A DNA stretch of 64,000 bases from Xylophilus sp. (GCA_009914555.1 WNDY01000009.1:31303-95302); one strand, 5' to 3'. Shown: positions 26,944 through 37,815, counted from the first letter of the stretch. Program-made: numbers and translations. The notes: generated by a model not told the origin, from the sequence alone.

Positions 26944-28097
26944 ACGTCTTCTGGTTCCTCCCCACCCACGGCGACGGCCACTTCCTCGGCACGGCCGAGG
27001 GCGCGCGGCCGGTGTCACTGGGCTACCTGAAGCAGGTTGCGCAGGCGGCCGACAACCTCGGCTACTACGGTGTGCTGATCCCCACCGGCCGCTCGTGCGA
27101 GGACTCCTGGGTCGTCGCCTCGGCTGTGGCGCCGGCGACCGAGCGGCTGCGCTACCTCGTCGCGATCCGCCCGGGCATCATCTCGCCGACCGTCTCTGCC
27201 CGCATGACCGCCACGCTCGACCGGCTCACGGGCGGCCGCGTGCTGATCAACGTGGTGACCGGCGGCGACCCCGACGAGAACCGCGGCGACGGCCTGCACC
27301 TGGACCATCGCCAGCGCTACGAGGCGTCGTCGGAGTTCCTGCACATCTGGCGCCGCGTGCTCCAGGGCGAGTCGGTCGACTTCGACGGCAGGCATTTGCA
27401 GGTGAAGAACGCCAAGGCGCTCTATCCGCCCGTTCAGAAGCCATACCCCCCACTGTATTTCGGCGGATCGTCCAACGAAGCGCACGACCTCGCCGCCGAG
27501 CAGGTCGACGTCTACCTCACCTGGGGCGAGCCGCCCGCGGCCGTGGCGCAGAAGATCGCCGACGTGCGCGCGCGTGCCGCGAAGCACGGGCGCACGGTGA
27601 AGTTCGGCATCCGGCTGCACGTGATCGTGCGCCGCACCAGCGAGGCGGCCTGGCGCGCGGCCGACGAGCTGATCGAGCGCATCTCCGACGAGACGATCGC
27701 CGCGGCCCAGCAGTCGTTCGCGCGCTTCGACTCCGAAGGCCAGCGCCGCATGGCCGCGCTGCACGGCGGCCGGCGCGACCGGCTGGAGATCCATCCCAAC
27801 CTCTGGGCCGGCGTCGGCTTGGTGCGCGGCGGCGCCGGCACGGCACTGGTCGGCAGCCCGCAGGAAGTCGCGGCGCGCATCCGGGAATATGCCGACCTCG
27901 GCATCGACAGCTTCATTTTCTCGGGCTACCCGCACCTGGAAGAGGCCTACCGCTTCGCCGAGCTGGTCTTCCCGCTGCTGCCCGAGCCCTACCGCAGCTA
28001 TGCCGCAGCCGGCGGCGCCACCAACCTGACCGGCCCCTTCGGCGAGATGATCGCCAACGACGTGCTGCCCGGCGCGTCGCGCGCGCGGCCGTCGTGA
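26940..28097 (+). CDS. ssuD: FMNH2-dependent alkanesulfonate monooxygenase, SsuD-type
   Basis: 385-aa bacterial-luciferase-fold monooxygenase that cleaves the C-S bond to aldehyde and sulfite. [32 protein letters not shown] (Cys near residue 54 as in SsuD), [34 protein letters not shown] with the conserved His, and [18 protein letters not shown]. Start ATG coupled to msuE; stop coupled to the next GTG (28094-28097). A paralogue lies at 38021-39157; the two share long near-identical central blocks (for example [16 protein letters not shown]), but this copy has a longer C-terminus ([17 protein letters not shown]). Confidence 0.92.
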   Translation: MNVFWFLPTHGDGHFLGTAEGARPVSLGYLKQVAQAADNLGYYGVLIPTGRSCEDSWVVASAVAPATERLRYLVAIRPGIISPTVSARMTATLDRLTGGRVLINVVTGGDPDENRGDGLHLDHRQRYEASSEFLHIWRRVLQGESVDFDGRHLQVKNAKALYPPVQKPYPPLYFGGSSNEAHDLAAEQVDVYLTWGEPPAAVAQKIADVRARAAKHGRTVKFGIRLHVIVRRTSEAAWRAADELIERISDETIAAAQQSFARFDSEGQRRMAALHGGRRDRLEIHPNLWAGVGLVRGGAGTALVGSPQEVAARIREYADLGIDSFIFSGYPHLEEAYRFAELVFPLLPEPYRSYAAAGGATNLTGPFGEMIANDVLPGASRARPS

Positions 28098-29271
28098 CCG
28101 CCGCCGCCGACGCACCGCCGCCGCAGGCCGCCGAGGCGCTGGCGGAGCGCTTCGCCGCCTCCGCGGCCGAGCGCGACGAGCGTGGCGGCACGCCCAAGGC
28201 CGAGCGCGACGCGCTGCGCGAAAGCGGCCTGCTCGCGCTGGCGATTCCCACGGCGTTCGGCGGCCTGGGCGCGCGCTGGAGTGAGACGCTGGCGGCGGTG
28301 CGCATCTTCGCGCGCGCCGACAGCTCCATCGCCCACGTGTTCGGCTTCCACCATCTGATGCTGGCCACGGTGCGCCTCTTCGGCCAGCCGGCGCAGTGGC
28401 AGCCCTGGTACGAGCAGACCGCGCGCAAGCAGTGGTTCTGGGGCAATGCGCTCAATCCGCTCGACACCCGCACGGTGGTGCGCCAGGCCGGGCCGCTCTG
28501 GTACGAGTTCTCGGGCAAGAAGAGCTTCTGCTCCGGCGCCCTCGATTCCGAGATGCTGGTCGCCTCGGCCGTGGACGAGGCCGCCGGCGGGCGCCTGCGC
28601 ATCGCCGCGCTGCCCACCGCGCGCAGCGGCATCGTGCTGCACGAGGACTGGGACAACTTCGGCCAGCGCCAGACCGACAGCGGCAGCGTCGGCTTCGAAC
28701 GCGTGCGCGTGGAGCACCACGAGCTGCTGCTCGACCCCGGCCCGCTCGGCACGCCGTTCGCGAGCCTGCGCCCGCTGATCGCGCAGCTGGTGCTCTGCCA
28801 CACCTTCCTCGGCATCGCCGAAGGCTCGTTCGACGAAGCCCGCCACTACACCCGGGCCGAGGCGCGGCCGTGGTTCAAGTCGCGCGCCGACCACATCACC
28901 GCCGACCCCTACGTGCTGTCGCACTACGGCGAGTTCTACACGGGTCTCGAAGGCGCGCGCCTGCTGGTCGAGCGTGCGGCCGCGCTGCTCGACGCGGCCT
29001 GGGATACCGGCCCGTCCCTCGGCGACGCGCAGCGCGGCGCGCTGGCCGTGGCCATCGCCGCGGCCAAGGTGGCGGCCACGCGCATCGGGCTGGAGCTGTC
29101 GAGCCGGCTGTTCGAGGTCACCGGCGCGCGCGCCACCCATGCCGCGCTGCGGCTGGACCGCCACTGGCGCAACCTGCGCACCCAGTCGCTGCACGACCCG
29201 CTGGACTACAAGCTCGCCGAACTGGGCGACTGGGCGCTCAACGGGGCCGTGCCCGCACCGACTTTCTATTC

Positions 29272-29275
<4 letters not shown>
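28094..29275 (+). CDS. SfnC/DszC-like flavin-dependent monooxygenase (acyl-CoA dehydrogenase fold)
   Basis: 393 aa from GTG 28094. Acyl-CoA-dehydrogenase-fold enzyme of the sulfur-acquisition group (SfnC, MsuC, DszC): N-terminal helical domain with [19 protein letters not shown], middle domain [20 protein letters not shown] and [21 protein letters not shown]-terminal helices ending [23 protein letters not shown]. That ending replaces the catalytic Glu region of true dehydrogenases. Probably oxidises a methylated sulfur compound with FMNH2 from MsuE. ATGA overlap with sfnR at 29272-29275. Confidence 0.87.
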
Positions 29276-30381
<1,106 letters not shown>

Positions 30382-30967
30382 ACTGCGCAGCAGCAGCGCG
30401 CCGGGGCTGCCGGGCGGGGTTCCAGGCTCGGCCATGGACGGCAGAGGAGATGCCGCAGGTACTGCCGAGCCGGCACTTCAACAACAAGTCGAGGATCCGG
30501 GCGCCGGCCACCACGACTGGCTGCGCCGCCGCCTTGGCCTTGCCGGGGCCGCGCATGCCTTTTTTCTTTGCCGCTCTTCAGCAGAAGAAATTGCCGGGGT
30601 ATAGTGCCACAGCGCTTATTCCTCAGGCACTCTAATTGATAACACCGGGGGGGTATGTGTTTCTGGCGCCGGGCAGGCAACGGGTGGGCAACGCCATCGG
30701 TGAGCAGTGCGCCAGTGGCGTCCGCAAGCGCGGTGTCTGAATCGCGGTCCCTCACCTTGTATGACGAACGAGAACGGAAAAAGGACACCTTTTCCTATGT
30801 AAAGATAAGTAAAGGAACGCTGGCCTGCGGCCGACCCGCTGGCTGCCCAGGCCGCGCTGCAGGCGAAATGCCGTTGAGGGGCTGGTGGACGGCACTTGCC
30901 GCAGCTTCGGGCGAGCCCAGCGGCGCATCCGATGCCATGCGCAGTGCGCGCATGGACACAGTCGATC
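30382..30967. other. 586-bp gap between convergent sfnR and SDR genes
   Basis: No credible gene; reading frames here are arginine/alanine-rich shadows. It contains copy B of the paired YATACYCC element (30599-30657), short A/T-rich stretches around 30560-30645 and 30765-30815, and no clear intrinsic terminator. Confidence 0.5.
30599..30657 (-). repeat. 53-nt paired YATACYCC element, copy B (54-nt spacing)
   Basis: On the minus strand CATACCCCCCC (to 30657) and TATACCCC (to 30603) are 54 nt apart; AGCGC lies one base out of the usual register, consistent with a single insertion. AGTGCC and GGCACT inside form a 6-bp stem around a segment with AATAAGCGC, reminiscent of intergenic hairpins I recall from Comamonadaceae. 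Confidence 0.65.
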
Positions 30968-31996
30968 CTAGATCGCCCCCACGCTGCCCGTCACTGGCAG
31001 CACGATGCCGGTGATATAGCCTGCCGTGACCGGCGAGGCCAGAAACACGTAGGCCGGCGACAGCTCCTCGGGCTGGGCCGGACGCTTGAACTGGGTCTGG
31101 CTGCCGAACTCCGCCACCTCCTTACCCTGGCGGTCGGCCGGGTTCAGCGGCGTCCAGACCGGGCCGGGGGCGACCGCGTTGCCGCGGATGCCCTTGCCGA
31201 TCAGGTTGCTGGCCAGCGCCTTGGTGAACGCATGGATCGCGCCCTTGGTCGTCGAATAGTCGAGCAGCTGCGCGCTGCCCTGCAGGCCGGTGGTAGAGCC
31301 GGTGTTGATGATGGCGCTGCCGCTCCTCAAGTGCGACACGGCCGCGCGGGCGAACTGGAAGTAGCCGCGGATGTTGGTCTCCAGCGTCATCTGCAGCCGC
31401 TCATCGTCGATGTCCTCGATGCGCTCGGCATGCAGCTGGAAGGCCGCGTTGTTGACCAGCACGTCGAGCTGGCCGAAGGTGTCGACCGTCTGCTGCACCG
31501 CATGCTCGGCGAAGGCGCTGTCGCGCACGTCGCCCGGGATCAGGATCGCGCGCCGGCCCTCGGCCTCGACGTGGCGGGCGGTCTCCTGCGCATCGTCGTG
31601 TTCGTTGAGGTAGACGATGGCCACGTCCGCTCCCTCACGGGCAAACAGCACGGCCACGGCGCGGCCGATGCCGGAATCGCCCCCGGTGATGAGGGCCACC
31701 TTGCCGTCGAGCTTGCCGCTGCCGCGGTAGTTCTCGGCTTGGAAGCGCGGCGCCAGATCGAGGTCGCCCTCGTCGCCAGGCTTGTCGAGGTGCTGCGCCG
31801 GCAGCGGGTTGGCGGGCTCGGATGCCGCGCCGGCCTGGACGGCGGGCGGGTTGCCACCTTCCCCTTTCTCGTCCTTCTTCTGCGCCGGCTGCTTCTTTTT
31901 CTTTTCCTGGTCGAGGGCGTCCTGGCGTTGTTGCAGCGCGGCCTGCCGGTCGGCGGTCTTCTCGGCGGCTGCGGCGAAGGGGTTGGCAGCGGTCAT
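30968..31996 (-). CDS. SDR-family oxidoreductase, YghA-like
   Basis: 342 aa. A polar N-terminal tail of about 90 residues with KKKKQPAQKKDEKGEGG precedes a classical SDR domain: LITGGDSGIGRAVAVLFARE (about 101-120), NNAAF near 182, catalytic YSTTKGAIH near 250, and GPVWTPLNPADR. This tail and domain order are those of YghA/general stress protein 39-type dehydrogenases, often stress induced; physiological substrate unknown. Start ATG 31996 follows CCAGGAGG, a strong ribosome site. Lies alone between the two sulfur clusters. Confidence 0.88.
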   Translation of the reverse strand: MTAANPFAAAAEKTADRQAALQQRQDALDQEKKKKQPAQKKDEKGEGGNPPAVQAGAASEPANPLPAQHLDKPGDEGDLDLAPRFQAENYRGSGKLDGKVALITGGDSGIGRAVAVLFAREGADVAIVYLNEHDDAQETARHVEAEGRRAILIPGDVRDSAFAEHAVQQTVDTFGQLDVLVNNAAFQLHAERIEDIDDERLQMTLETNIRGYFQFARAAVSHLRSGSAIINTGSTTGLQGSAQLLDYSTTKGAIHAFTKALASNLIGKGIRGNAVAPGPVWTPLNPADRQGKEVAEFGSQTQFKRPAQPEELSPAYVFLASPVTAGYITGIVLPVTGSVGAI

Positions 31997-32129
31997 GGAA
32001 CCTCCTGGGTTGCGTGTCGGATGGGTTGCGAAGAAAAAACCCACACGCTCGTCCAGCGGGCCGGCGCGATGTGTCGGCGGCCGTGGCGCGCGCCTGTAGG
32101 ACACGCCGCGACGCCCGGTCCGCCGCGCC

Positions 32130-32620
32130 CTATTCCTGCAGCTCCACCTTGGCCTTGGCGCGATGCGCTTCCACTGCCGGATCTCCTCGGCCTGGAAGCG
32201 GCGCATCTCCTCGGGGCCGCCCTGCATGGTCTCGGCGCCGACGCGGGCGTAGAACTCGCGCGTCTCGGGCAGCTGCTCGATCTGCGTCAGCAGCGCGGCC
32301 AGCCTGACCGCCTCGGCGGCCGGCGTCTTCGCCGACACGGCCGCGCCGACCCAGACCGAGGCGGCGAAGCCGCGCAGGCCCAGCGCGCCGGCCGTGGGCA
32401 GCGCCGGCAGCGCGGGCGAGCGGCGCTCCGCCGCGATCGCCAGGGCGCGCAGCCGCCCGCCCTTGATGAGCTCGTAGGCCGCAGTGATGTCAACGAACGA
32501 GAAGTCCACTGTGCCCGAGGCCACGGCGGTCAGCGCCTCCGCCGCACTCTTGAGGCAGGCGCTTGAACAGCGCGACGTTGACCGCCAACGTCGAGTTGCT
32601 GCCGGCCAGCACCGCGGCCT
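32130..32620 (-). pseudogene. Bug-family binding protein, broken C-terminal part
   Basis: Pieces in shifting frames: VLAGSNSTLAVNVALFKRLP, then SAAEALTAVASGTVDFSFVD, YELIKGGRLRALAIAAERRS, VWVGAAVSAKTPAAEAVRL and GGPEEMRRFQAEEIRQWKRI. These are the middle and end of a TctC/Bug protein. The N-terminal third is missing and at least two frameshifts occur (near 32565 and 32165); the original stop is TAG at 32130-32132. The 5' side is fused to an acyl-CoA dehydrogenase fragment. Confidence 0.75.
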
Positions 32621-32624
32621 CGCT

Positions 32625-33104
32625 CGCGCGGGCCTTGGCCACGGCGGCCTGGAGCAGCGTCGGCGCGCCCGTCGGCCGCGAACGCGGTGGCAGCCGCGAT
32701 GCGCACGGCCGCCACATGCTCGGCCATCTCGGCCAGCTGGTGCTGGATTGCCTGGAACTTGCCGATCGAGCGGCCGAACTGGCTGCGGTCGTTGGCGTAC
32801 TGCAGCGTCAGGCCGAGCACCTGGCCCAGCGCGCCGGCCGGCAGCAGCGCGCGGGCCACGATGGCTGGCCGACCGGCAGCGGCGCAGCATGCGCGCCGAG
32901 CAGCGCGAACACCTCGAAGGCATCGGCCAGCGTGGCGCCGGCGCCGCCGGCCTCCTCGGGCGCGAGCAGCTCCAGAAAGCCGGCGTCGGCCACGGCATCC
33001 CAGAGCGCCTGCGGCGCGCCGCCGGCCTCGATGGCGCGCACGGCGGCGGGCGTGCCGTGGTCGCGCAGGATGGCTTGCAAGGCGTCGGTGAACATCGTCG
33101 TCAT
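32625..33104 (-). pseudogene. Acyl-CoA dehydrogenase fragment 1, frameshifted and truncated
   Basis: Begins intact at ATG 33104 (MTTMFTDALQAILRDHGTPA) through DAVADAGFLELLAPEEAGGA, shifts frame near 32870, continues as GQVLGLTLQYANDRSQFGRS and GKFQAIQHQLAEMAEHVAAV, shifts again near 32690 (LLQAAVAKARASEAA) and runs into Bug sequence near 32620. Segments are those of caiA-like acyl-CoA dehydrogenases. Several deletions; not functional. Confidence 0.75.
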
Positions 33105-33118
33105 CTCGGTTGTCTTCC

Positions 33119-33487
33119 TCAGCGCAGTCCCAAACCACGGGCGATCCTGCCGCGCAGGATCTCGCGGGTGCCGCCGCACAGCGAATAGGTCGGCGCGACC
33201 TGGGTCACGTAGGCGGCGGTGCGCAGCAGCTGTTCGTCGGGCAGCGCGGCCGGGTCGGCGGCGATGGCGTCGGCCACGAACGCGGGGATGAACTGCTCGA
33301 ACATGGTGCCGATGTCCTTGACCAGCGCCGCCTCGACGACCGGGCTGCCGCCCTGCGCGAGCCGCGCGGTCACGGCGAACGACATCTGCCGCAGCGTGGC
33401 CAGCTGCGCGGCGAAGCGGCCGATGGCGGCGGCATGCGCCCCGGCCTGGCCGCCGGCTTGCAGCGTGGCGATCCAGTGGTCGAGCAG
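33119..33487 (-). pseudogene. Acyl-CoA dehydrogenase fragment 2, C-terminal third only
   Basis: LLDHWIATLQAGGQAGAHAA, SFAVTARLAQGGSPVVEAAL, VKDIGTMFEQFIPAFVADA and a family-typical end LCGGTREILRGRIARGLGLR. About 122 codons remain of roughly 390; the 5' side breaks off at about 33487 directly against an opposing LysR fragment. Fragment 1 follows 14 bp downstream, as in tandem acyl-CoA dehydrogenase operons. Confidence 0.78.
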
Positions 33488-33489
33488 CA

Positions 33490-34020
33490 CGATGCTCGGC
33501 GTGGAACTGGGCCTGCGCGAGGCGACCTCGGAGCGCATCGTGCAGATGATCGAGGACGGCGAGCTGGACGTCGGCATCGTGCGCACGCCGCTGCTGTTGC
33601 GCGGCACGCGCTGCAGGCTGCTGCCGCTGACGCGCGAGTCCTTCGTCGCCGCGCTGCCGCGCGGCCATCCGCTGGCCGAGCAGGCCGAGCTGAAGCTGGA
33701 GGAGCTGGAGCGCGAGCCCTTCGTGATGTACACCCGCGGCGACGCCGCCGGCCTGCCAGGCCAGCGGCTTCGTGCCGCGCATCGCGCAGGAGGCCACGCA
33801 GGTGCAGACGGTGCTGGCACTGATCGAGACTGGCCTCGGCGTGGCCCTGGTGCCCGAGGTGGTGCAGCGCTTCACCAGCCCCAGGATCGCCTACCGCCGG
33901 CTGGCCGGCCTGCCCGCGGCGGCCGGGATCGGGCTGGCGCTGGCCTTCCAACCCGGACGCGAGACCGGCGCCGCGCAGCGTCTGCGGGAGCTGGCGGCGC
34001 GGGAGTTCGGCGTGGTGTGA
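33490..34020 (+). pseudogene. LysR-family regulator, effector-domain fragment with frameshift
   Basis: Begins mid-protein (LGVELGLREATSERIVQMIE, DGELDVGIVRTPLL, SFVAALPRGHPLAEQAEL, REPFVMYTRGDAAG) and after a frameshift between about 33736 and 33760 resumes with QASGFVPRIAQEATQVQTVL and IETGLGVALVPEVVQRF to the stop at 34020. No helix-turn-helix remains. It was probably the divergent regulator of the decayed acyl-CoA dehydrogenase operon; a deletion fused their 5' halves. Confidence 0.78.
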
Positions 34021-34110
34021 TGGGTACTATGTGAAGGATATGCTTGTAGCGGCTCGGAATTGGCGGCTATGGACATATGTCGGTTTGTGTATTCGATCGT
34101 TCGCCATGCG

Positions 34111-34634
34111 CTAGAGCAGCAGGGCCATGTGCAGTTCGTTCACGTAGCCGCCGTCGATGAACAGAGACTGCCGCCTCACCCCTTCCCGCGCGAACCCGGC
34201 TCTCTCGTACAGGGCGATGGCCCGCCGGTTGGATGCCACTACGGTCAGTTCCAGCCGCCGGATGCCCGCCTGCGCTGCCCACTGGCGCGCCGGTGCAGCA
34301 GGCTCGTGCCCAGGCCCTGGCCCCAATGGCTCCGCCGCACGCCGATGACGAGTTGCGCTGTGTGCCGGGTGCGCCGCAGCGTGCCCGCGCTGACCGCGAC
34401 GAAGCCGGCCAGCCGCGCGCCCTCATCCGCCACGAACAACGCCACGGCCGGGGAGCCGGCGATGTCTGCGATCCGTTGCGCCTGCTGCTCTTGTGTGGTC
34501 GTGCGCTCGCCGGGCTCCATGCTCATGAAGCGGGTTTCCTGGTCGAGCGTGCGGTTGAGCTCGACCAGCTTGGCGGCGTCACCAGTCTCGACCTTGCGCA
34601 CGCGGACCGTGGCTGACGCTTGAGAGGAAGGCAT
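34111..34634 (-). pseudogene. GNAT N-acetyltransferase with frameshift near 34285-34295
   Basis: Start ATG 34634 (MPSSQASATVRVRKVETGDA). The acetyl-CoA-binding region reads VIGVRRSHWGQGLGTSLLHR, where the frame is lost; it resumes as RQWAAQAGIRRLELTVVASN, ALYERAGFAREGVRRQSLFI and ends at 34111. One base appears missing in CCGGCGCGCCAG. Repaired length would be about 175 aa, normal for GNAT enzymes. It is the last gene of the second sulfur cluster, 3 bp after the amidohydrolase start side; acyl acceptor unknown. Confidence 0.8.
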
Positions 34635-34636
34635 GG

Positions 34637-35539
34637 CTACACGCCGGCGATTCCGAACAGCCGCGCCGCGTTGCCGTACAGCAACCGGTCGAGCACGCTT
34701 TCCTTGAAGCCGAGCGCGAGGAAGTCGTCGATGCTCTGGCCGATCGGCCGGAACGGGTAGGACGAGCCGAACAGCAGCTGCTCCGCCAGGAAGCCGTTGG
34801 CCGCGTCCACGTAGCCCTGGCTGCCGGGCTGGAACAGGTACATGTCGGGCACCACGAACACGTTGTCGTAGCGGAAGGCCACTCCGACGATCTGCTGCAC
34901 GTTGGGCCAGTAGCCGTGGTAGGCCACGATCGGCAGCCGCGGGAACTGCTGGGCCACGCGCGCGAGCGGCGCCGGGTCGTTGAAGCGCAGGTCCGGCGTG
35001 GTCGGCCCGCTCATGAGGAAGACCGGCACGCCGAGCTGCTGAGCGAGGTCGTAGACCGGCAGGTAGGCCGGGTCGTCCGGATGGCGCGGCGGCTCGCCGA
35101 AGCCGGGCTCGATGTCGATGCCCGCCAGGCCCAGCGTGCGCACCGCGCGCTCGGCCTCGGCCAGCGCGGCCTGCTCGCCCTGCACGACCGGGTCGACGGC
35201 GCCGATGCCGATCAGTTCGGGGTGGCCGTGCACGATCCCGTGGATCGTGTCGTTCGGCAGGTGCTGGCCGGGCGTGTGGCGGCCCACGACCACCGCATGG
35301 GTGAGGCCGTGCGTGCGGCCCGCGTCGCGCACCTCGGCGAGGAAGCCCTCGGGCGTGCGCGAGCGCACGAAATGCGCGTCGTCGCCGCGCGTGCCCACGC
35401 GGCGGTTGAGCCAGCGCGCCGTGGCCTCGCCGGGCGAGCCCGGCGTCCTGCCGAAGAAGTCGTGCAGGTAGGCGGGGCGGGCGCGCAGGTCGATCACGCG
35501 CCGGGCATGCGCACGCGGGAGAAGGTTCTCGTTGCTCAT
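34637..35539 (-). CDS. Amidohydrolase-2 family protein
   Basis: 300-aa TIM-barrel metal hydrolase (amidohydrolase_2). VIDLRARPAYLHDFFGRTPG replaces the usual DxHxH motif near the N-terminus; other blocks are GIGAVDPVVQGEQAALAEAE, GIDIEPGFGEPPRHPDDPAY, VAYHGYWPNVQQIVGVA and FGSSYPFRPIGQSIDDF with the C-terminal GNAARLFG. The canonical HxH is not visible (RARP), so metal use may differ. Its ATG overlaps the stop of the upstream monooxygenase gene (35536-35539). It probably processes the product of that enzyme. Confidence 0.83.
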   Translation of the reverse strand: MSNENLLPRAHARRVIDLRARPAYLHDFFGRTPGSPGEATARWLNRRVGTRGDDAHFVRSRTPEGFLAEVRDAGRTHGLTHAVVVGRHTPGQHLPNDTIHGIVHGHPELIGIGAVDPVVQGEQAALAEAERAVRTLGLAGIDIEPGFGEPPRHPDDPAYLPVYDLAQQLGVPVFLMSGPTTPDLRFNDPAPLARVAQQFPRLPIVAYHGYWPNVQQIVGVAFRYDNVFVVPDMYLFQPGSQGYVDAANGFLAEQLLFGSSYPFRPIGQSIDDFLALGFKESVLDRLLYGNAARLFGIAGV

Positions 35540-36834
35540 GGTCTCAGGTTCTCACGGAGGGTACGGCCTTCGTAGCGGGTGCGCAGCAAGCCGCGCGCCT
35601 GCAGGAGCGGTACGACGTCGTCCACGAAGGCATCGAAGCCATGCGGCAGATGCACCGGCGTGACGACGAAACCGTCGGCGCCGCGCTTCTCGACGACATG
35701 CTGCAGCCAGTCCGCCACGTCCGCGGGCGTACCTGCCACTTGCGGCACCAGAATGCCTTGCGCATACAGGCGCCCGACATCGCGCAGGCTCAGTTGCCGT
35801 TCGGCTGAAAGCTCCAGCACCAGCCTGAACAGGCCCTGGATGCCGGCCACCTGCACGTCGCCCAGCGGCGCATCGGGATCGAAGCCGGAAAAGTCCGTGT
35901 CCATGTGGCTGGACAGCGTGGACAGCCCCACCTGGGGATCTGCCGCGGCAATGTGCGCGGCCTGCAGGTCCTGCGCCTCGCTGCGCGTGGCCGCAACGAA
36001 GGGCATGACCGCCGTCAGCACTTTCACGTCCTCCGGCGTGCGTCCGAACTTCGCGGTGCGCCCCTTCAGGTCGGCATAGAAGCGCTGCATGTGCGGCAGG
36101 TCGGGCTGGATGCCGAACACGACTTCGGCGCGGCGCGCGGCAAAGTCCTGCCCGCGGTCGGAGGAGCCGGCCTGGATGATGACTGGACCGCGCTGCGGCG
36201 AAGCCGGAATGTTCAGCGGGCCGGCCACCTTGAAGTAGGGGCCCTCGTGCTGCAGGGCATGAACCCTGGCGGCGTCGGCATAGCGGCCTTCGGCCTGCAG
36301 CAGCAGCGCATCCGGCTCCCAGCCATTCCACAGGCCGAGCGCGATGTCGATGAACTCATCGGCGCGGTCGTAGCGCGTGTCGTGGTCCAGGGTCCGGGCC
36401 AGACCGAAGTTCGCGGCTTCGCCGCCATTGACCGAGGTGACGACGTTCCAGGCGGCGCGTCCGGCACTCAGGTGATCCAGTGTGGCGAACTCGCGCGCCA
36501 AACTGTAAGGCTGGCTGTAGGTCGTCGATCGCGTGGCGCCCAGGCCGATGTGCGAGGTGCCTGTCGCCAGCGCGCCCAGCAGGGGCAGGGGATCGAGCCG
36601 CGTCGCGTCCTGATCGCCCAGTTCCAGCCCGAGCGCCGGGCTGCCGCCGTACCGTGTGGAAACGGCCAGCCGGTCGGCAAAGAACAGGAGGTCGAAAAAG
36701 CCGCGTTCCAGCGTCCTTGCGATCTGCAGGTAATACGGCAGGCGCAGGAAGCCGCCGCGGTCACTCTGCGGGTGGCGCCACAACGCCTGGCTGTGCGCGG
36801 TGTTGCCCGCAATCAGAAATGCGGCCAGGTGCAT
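35536..36834 (-). CDS. NtaA/SnaA/DszA-family FMN-dependent monooxygenase
   Basis: 432-aa luciferase-like monooxygenase. MHLAAFLIAGNTAHSQALWR, FFDLLFFADRLAVS, STTYSQPYSLAREFATLDHL, GRAAWNVVTSVNGGEAANFG, ALQHEGPYFKVAGPLNIPAS, PVIIQAGSSDRGQDFAARRA are typical of the NTA monooxygenase/DszA class, which oxidises sulfones, nitrilotriacetate and dimethylsulfide. Follows a SsuA-type gene by 9 bp and is coupled to the amidohydrolase gene. Needs a reductase, possibly MsuE from the other cluster. Substrate unknown. Confidence 0.88.
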   Translation of the reverse strand: MHLAAFLIAGNTAHSQALWRHPQSDRGGFLRLPYYLQIARTLERGFFDLLFFADRLAVSTRYGGSPALGLELGDQDATRLDPLPLLGALATGTSHIGLGATRSTTYSQPYSLAREFATLDHLSAGRAAWNVVTSVNGGEAANFGLARTLDHDTRYDRADEFIDIALGLWNGWEPDALLLQAEGRYADAARVHALQHEGPYFKVAGPLNIPASPQRGPVIIQAGSSDRGQDFAARRAEVVFGIQPDLPHMQRFYADLKGRTAKFGRTPEDVKVLTAVMPFVAATRSEAQDLQAAHIAAADPQVGLSTLSSHMDTDFSGFDPDAPLGDVQVAGIQGLFRLVLELSAERQLSLRDVGRLYAQGILVPQVAGTPADVADWLQHVVEKRGADGFVVTPVHLPHGFDAFVDDVVPLLQARGLLRTRYEGRTLRENLRP

Positions 36835-36843
36835 TGCGGCGCC

Positions 36844-37815
36844 TCAGACCAGTACGTTGGGATAGACATAGTCCGCGACCTTGACGCGCGTCTTGATCAA
36901 GCCCAGTTTCTGAAACGTGTCCACGATGCCCTGCTGCTCCGCCACGATGTCGGGCGTGACGGCCACGGTGGTGTAGTTGCGGCGATCCGTCGCCTTCTTC
37001 AGCACCGGCGCGGGCACGCCCAGCTGCGGCGACAGCAGATTAGCGGTTTCCTGCGGGTGCGACTGCGTCCAGTCGTTGGCCTTCTTCAACTCGCGGAACA
37101 GGATGCGCACGATCTCCTCGTTGGCGCCGACGAAATCTGGCCGGGCCAGGTGGAACGTGCGGTTGTTCGACAGGGCGCTGCCGTCGCGCAGGATGCGGGG
37201 CGAGGTGATGATCTCCTGGCTGGCCAGGAACGGATCCCACAGGCTGCCGGCATCGACCTTGCCGGACAGGAAGGTCGCGCTGACGTCCGCCGCGCTGGTG
37301 ACATAGACCGGCTCGACGTCCTCATAGCGCAAGCCGGCCTCTTCCAGTGCCTTGACCAGCAGGTACTGGACATTCCAGCCGCGCCCGGTGACGATCTTGC
37401 GCCCTTTCAGATCCTTGACCGAGCGGATCGGCGAATCCTTGTCCACGAAGATCGCAATGCCCTTGGGATACGGCTGCTCGGCTCCCAGATACACCGCCTT
37501 GACGCCGGCGGCATTGGCGAATGCCGAAGGCGTGTCCGCAGCGTGGCCGAAGTCGATCGCGCCGGCATTGAGTGCCTCGGTCAGTTGCGGGCCGGCCAGG
37601 AACTCCGCCCAGCGCACCTGCCACCCCAGGGGGGCGAGCGCCTTCTCCAGGTTGCTGGTGCCCTTGAGGATGTTGAGCGTGTTGAACTTCTGGTAGCCGA
37701 TGCGCAGCGTCTTGCTGCCGTCCTGCCCCCAGGTGCTGGCGGCGGCTCCCAGGGCCAGCGCGCTGACGACGCTGCGGCGCGACAGGGTAAAAGTCTGCGA
37801 TTCGGTATGGGACAC
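36844..37815 (-). CDS. ssuA: Aliphatic sulfonate ABC binding protein, SsuA-type
   Basis: 323 aa from GTG 37815, with AAGGAG nine bases ahead. The N-terminus LSRRSVVSALALGAAAS is a Tat-like signal. LRIGYQKFNTLNILKGTSNL and GWQVRWAEFLAGPQLTEALN are strong SsuA signatures; GRGWNVQYLLVKALEEAGLR and ILRDGSALSNNRTFHLARPD follow. A SsuB/SsuC pair is not adjacent, so it may use the importer at 24454-26171. A 205-bp gap separates it from the ssuD paralogue upstream, probably with its own promoter. Confidence 0.92.
   Translation of the reverse strand: MSHTESQTFTLSRRSVVSALALGAAASTWGQDGSKTLRIGYQKFNTLNILKGTSNLEKALAPLGWQVRWAEFLAGPQLTEALNAGAIDFGHAADTPSAFANAAGVKAVYLGAEQPYPKGIAIFVDKDSPIRSVKDLKGRKIVTGRGWNVQYLLVKALEEAGLRYEDVEPVYVTSAADVSATFLSGKVDAGSLWDPFLASQEIITSPRILRDGSALSNNRTFHLARPDFVGANEEIVRILFRELKKANDWTQSHPQETANLLSPQLGVPAPVLKKATDRRNYTTVAVTPDIVAEQQGIVDTFQKLGLIKTRVKVADYVYPNVLV

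Noticed and set aside
27443..27452. CATACCCCCC inside ssuD as another paired element
   Set aside because: No partner motif 53 nt to either side; it encodes the conserved KPYPPLYF segment.
30382..30967. Possible small gene after sfnR
   Set aside because: Frames lack start with ribosome site, codon bias or any recognised family; treated as non-coding.
35763..35770. CATACAGG, and TATACAGG at 41023, as half elements
   Set aside because: No partner at 53 or 54 nt and no core in register.
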